Notes under the pieces: model-generated
What the model saw: only the letters and a program-made list of their open reading frames with translations
Database searches by the model: none
What the model was told of the DNA's origin: nothing
From: Gorsachius magnificus
Taxonomy: Eukaryota > Chordata > Aves > Pelecaniformes > Ardeidae
Direction: 5' to 3'
DNA: 64,000 bases
Assembly: GCA_034008185.1 (NCBI GenBank)
Contig: CM067084.1
Location: forward strand, 38,081,099-38,145,098
Position numbers and translations under genes: made by a program
Shown here: positions 61,011-64,000 of the stretch, in pieces
Layout of the letters: every line of letters starts with the position of its first letter
Position numbering within the stretch: position 1 is the stretch's first letter

Positions 61011-62714
61011 TCTGAGGAAGAGCACAGATTTGGATGTAATTTATACCTCCTTCTGCATTTTTCCAGGTGGGCCAGGCTCTGGCACCTGCCTGTCTACTAC
61101 AGATCAATTCTGTCTATGCCAAATGAAGATGAGCATCTGCTAGTCTGAATCCCAGAGAGTGATGTCTCAGCTGTGTCATAAGAAGGCACAATGCATATAA
61201 GTTTGGAACTTGTGGAAAGTTTAAAAAAAAGAAAAGAGAGAAATTCATACATTGGTTTGAAGCATCACACATGTAAAATTGTGGCAACTCCCTTTTGGAC
61301 CATCTAGAATCTGTCAGGAGAGTAGCTGTACTCTACAGTGTTTTGCAGCTCCAGTTGCAGGTAGTAAATTAGAAGTCAACAATGCAATATTCTAACACTT
61401 TGGAACCCTATTACTGTTACTGAGAAATATTAAGGTTTTAATAACATCCTGTGGGAAGTAGTGTTTCAGATTAGAAAGGAAAGACTTTCTCAGGATATCT
61501 TAATGGATTGAGCTGATACTGTGCTGAGCACTTGTTAAAACGTGGAAATCCATGCATATAATAAATATAAGCATGAAGGGAAGGTTTTTGGTATCTCAGC
61601 AAGGTCCTGAGATTGGAATGTCACGAAACTGGGAGTTTGCCATGATTTAGACAGAATTGAGGGAGGGAAGGGTTTGGTGGGTTTGGGAAGCTTTTAATCT
61701 TTTTTTCAAATGTTTGAGCTGTCCTCACAATTGTCATTAGGAGCGCTGTGCATCACAGACTTTCCTTGTCATTGGCATTCTGAAGCCTTTGTAGCTGGGC
61801 TATCTGGAACTTGTGAAAAAAAGCAGCTTTGCCCATGTATTACAAAGAACGATCAGGTATTTTTATAAACCCTGTCCTTCTTTATTGCATAGAAATAACA
61901 GGAAAACTGTAAAAACAAGGTTCAGTGTCCAGTACAGACTGCTGTATTTTTCTTCCTGAAAATTCAAATAAGGGTTTAGAAATGGTTCTTCAGAGCAGAC
62001 CTGAGTGTAGATCTGCAGGAGCACTCAACAATAGAGATGGAGGTAAAGGGAGGTCCTACCCAGCAAGGTGTCTTTACATTTTAGGAGAATTTGGAGAGAG
62101 AAGCTCGCTGTGTTGTGACAGGCATGCTCAGTCACCTTGAAATTTTACTAGAGTTTGCACCTCAACCATTGGGAAACAGCATTGTGTGCTAAATATTTTG
62201 CCTGTTAACACAAATAAAATTGGGTATCGTGATTTGCTTCATAAATATGTCTATCATAGTCTTCCCAAGTCAGTTTTGAGGATATGATCATCTCTTTTCA
62301 GCTTGCAGGGGGGTGATTTCTGCATCACTAAACCACGAGCTATTACAAATGTGAATGTTGGCAGAGAGAGAAAAGTGTAAACTAGCCCATGAGGTTGGGA
62401 AAGATAGCAAAGCTCATTCAGCTGCATCTGCCTCTCTGGTCTCCAGAGCTTTCCGTGGCATGCATTTAATGAATTTTAATTTGAATGTCCTGATATTTAT
62501 TCAGTGAAAACCAGAGCTTACTGAGTGCAGGCCTGAAAAGCCACCTCAGTAGGAGTTTTAGCAAGGGCAGTTGCAGATTTTCCTTATGGGGTCCCTTTCA
62601 TTGTGTTGTCAGGTCCCAGAGAACCTGCATTTTGGCAGGAGGAAAAGGCAGGGTCATTCCACAAAGGAATGAGGGAGGAAAAGAGCTATGGTGTCTTCAG
62701 TATCAGAGAGACAC

Positions 62715-63344
62715 TGTCGTGGTTTAACCCGGCTGGCAACTAAGCACCACGCAGCCGCTCGCTCACTCCCCCCCCTCCCTCATTGGGATGGGGGAGAGAA
62801 TCAGAGAAAAGAAAAAAAAAAAAGTAAGACCCATGGGTTGAGATAGAGACAGTTTAATAAGAGAGAAGAATAACAATAATAACAATAATAATAATGGTAA
62901 GAAAATATACAGAATATATAAAACAAGTGATGCACAATGCAATTGCTCACCACCTGCTGACCGATGCCCAGCCCGTCCCGAGCTGCGATCACTCCCCCTG
63001 AGCCGCAGTCACACAGCCCGAGCTGCGACCACTCTGCCCGCGACCGACCGATCGACCCGACCGACCCGACCGACCGATCGACTAAACCCCCCCTGAGCAT
63101 GACGTTCTATGGTATGGAATAGGTCTTTGGACAGTTTGGGTCCCAGCTGTGCTGTACTCCCAGCTTGTTATGCCCCTGGCCGAGCAGGAGAAGCTCAAAA
63201 AGTCCTTGAGCAGTCTGAGCACTACTTGGCAACAACTAAAAACATCAGCGTGTTATCAACATTCTTCTAGCACTGAATCCAAAGCACAGCACTATGCTAG
63301 CTTCTGTGAAGAAAATTAACTCTATCCCAGCCAAAACCAGGACA
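62715..63344 (-). mobile_element. Solo LTR of an avian endogenous retrovirus (copy 3)
   Basis: On the minus strand it begins TGTCCTGGTTTTGGC (at 63344) and ends TTAAACCACGACA (at 62715). The 5-bp direct repeat GACAC flanks it exactly (62710-62714 and 63345-63349), a perfect target-site duplication. It is very similar to copy 1 through the first part (over 90 percent by eye) but about 80 bases longer because of a repeated GC-rich segment (62977-63082). Termini are canonical TG...CA. The minus-strand 99-codon open frame over it comes from GC-rich and ATT/TTA-rich repeats and is not a gene. No internal retroviral region is adjacent. Confidence 0.92.
62977..63082 (-). repeat. Internal tandem expansion within LTR copy 3
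   Basis: There are two nested repeats. CCCGAGCTGCGATCACT at 62977-62993 recurs at 63017-63033 with one change, a 40-base period. Next to it, CGACCGACCGATCGAC occurs exactly twice, at 63041-63056 and 63067-63082, a 26-base period. LTR copy 1 has a single, shorter version of this segment. Confidence 0.85.
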
Positions 63345-64000
63345 GACACCCACGCTTTTTCCAATTCATCCAGCATGGTAGGAACAGCCTTCTGCAGAAA
63401 CAGAAAAGGAAATTCCATTCACAACTAAGTTACAAAGAGAGGTGTCCATGGAGCTTGGATCCTTTCTGATAGAAACATCTTTGGCTAGTTCTCCAGTTCC
63501 TGATCCTTCTATACCTTTGCTGAAGGGAATCTGAAACCTGGAAGGATAAGCACTCATTTGGGTCAGGAAGTATGTGAGACTAAAGCACAAGAGGAATAGA
63601 TGTCTTATTAATATTCTTCTATCCTAACTCTCCCTTCTTTCCTCACCATCTCTCATGAAGGGCTGTGTCAGCAGCCAGACCAGACTGCTTCCCCAGGACA
63701 CAGGAAAGTTTGGGGGGCAGGGGACATGCATGTGTGGCAACAGAGCAGCTTCTGGTCAGCCTCCCCAAACTCTATTCAAGACCACAGGGAGATTTTGGAG
63801 GTTCCTGTGAAGGACAGATTCATTCCCCAAATGTTTTGCAAGACAGCCCTGACCCAGTCACTATAGAGGATATTTCTTAACTGTTTGGCATGGAATCAGA
63901 ACCAGGAGGTGGCTCAGAGGTTAAGGTTTGCTGTATGAGTGACATATTTCTTTTCTTGAGGAGAACACTTGCATGTGGTTTGTGGTGGGCATTGATTCAA

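Noticed and set aside
62801..63100. 99-codon minus-strand open frame with low-complexity SVGSVGS and Tyr/Cys-rich parts
   Set aside because: It lies wholly in LTR copy 3 and reflects the CGAC expansion and the ATT/TTA-rich tract; solo LTRs of this kind do not encode proteins.

Overview
The window is vertebrate nuclear DNA, almost certainly from a bird. It carries CR1 non-LTR retrotransposons and solo long terminal repeats (LTRs) of an avian ERV family. Its only recognisable gene is the plus-strand 5' and middle part of MAPK10 (JNK3, c-Jun N-terminal kinase 3), split over long introns. The abundance of this LTR type suggests a non-galliform bird, but I cannot name the species.

MAPK10 layout: seven coding exons were placed by translation, reading-frame continuity and GT/AG boundaries. 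They are 11234-11299 (start codon), 22393-22562, 46057-46186, 48518-48576, 50159-50297, 51553-51718 and 54952-55023. Together they give 802 coding bases, or 267 complete codons plus one base. They encode the JNK3-specific N-terminal extension, the glycine-rich loop, the ATP lysine (K93), the HRD aspartate (D189), the DFG aspartate (D207), the T221-P-Y223 activation motif and the start of the MAP-kinase C-lobe. The frame is open throughout. The rest of the C-lobe, the C-terminal tail and any 5' noncoding exons are not recognisable here, and the following exon must lie past base 64000. The introns are about 11.1, 23.5, 2.3, 1.6, 1.3, 3.2 and more than 9 kb.

Repeats: intron 2 (22563-46056) holds a 3.5-kb CR1 on the minus strand (26398-29870). 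It keeps its GC-rich 5' UTR, parts of ORF1 (zinc-knuckle-like and esterase-like), endonuclease and reverse transcriptase. A roughly 1-kb internal deletion, a smaller deletion and several frameshifts make it dead. A second, 5'-truncated CR1 sits directly at its 3' end in the same orientation. Older CR1 pieces lie near 4.0, 31.1, 44.0 and 60.9 kb. Three solo LTRs of one ERV family lie at 2338-2885 (+), 32238-32790 (+) and 62715-63344 (-). Two have perfect 5-bp target-site duplications and one has an imperfect one. The remainder is AT-rich intronic sequence with short tandem repeats and homopolymer runs.

I found no undescribed biological system. The points most worth a second look are the structure of the CR1 cluster, the internal expansion in the third LTR, the two MAPK10 start codons of unequal context, and the unusual donor of the last exon.
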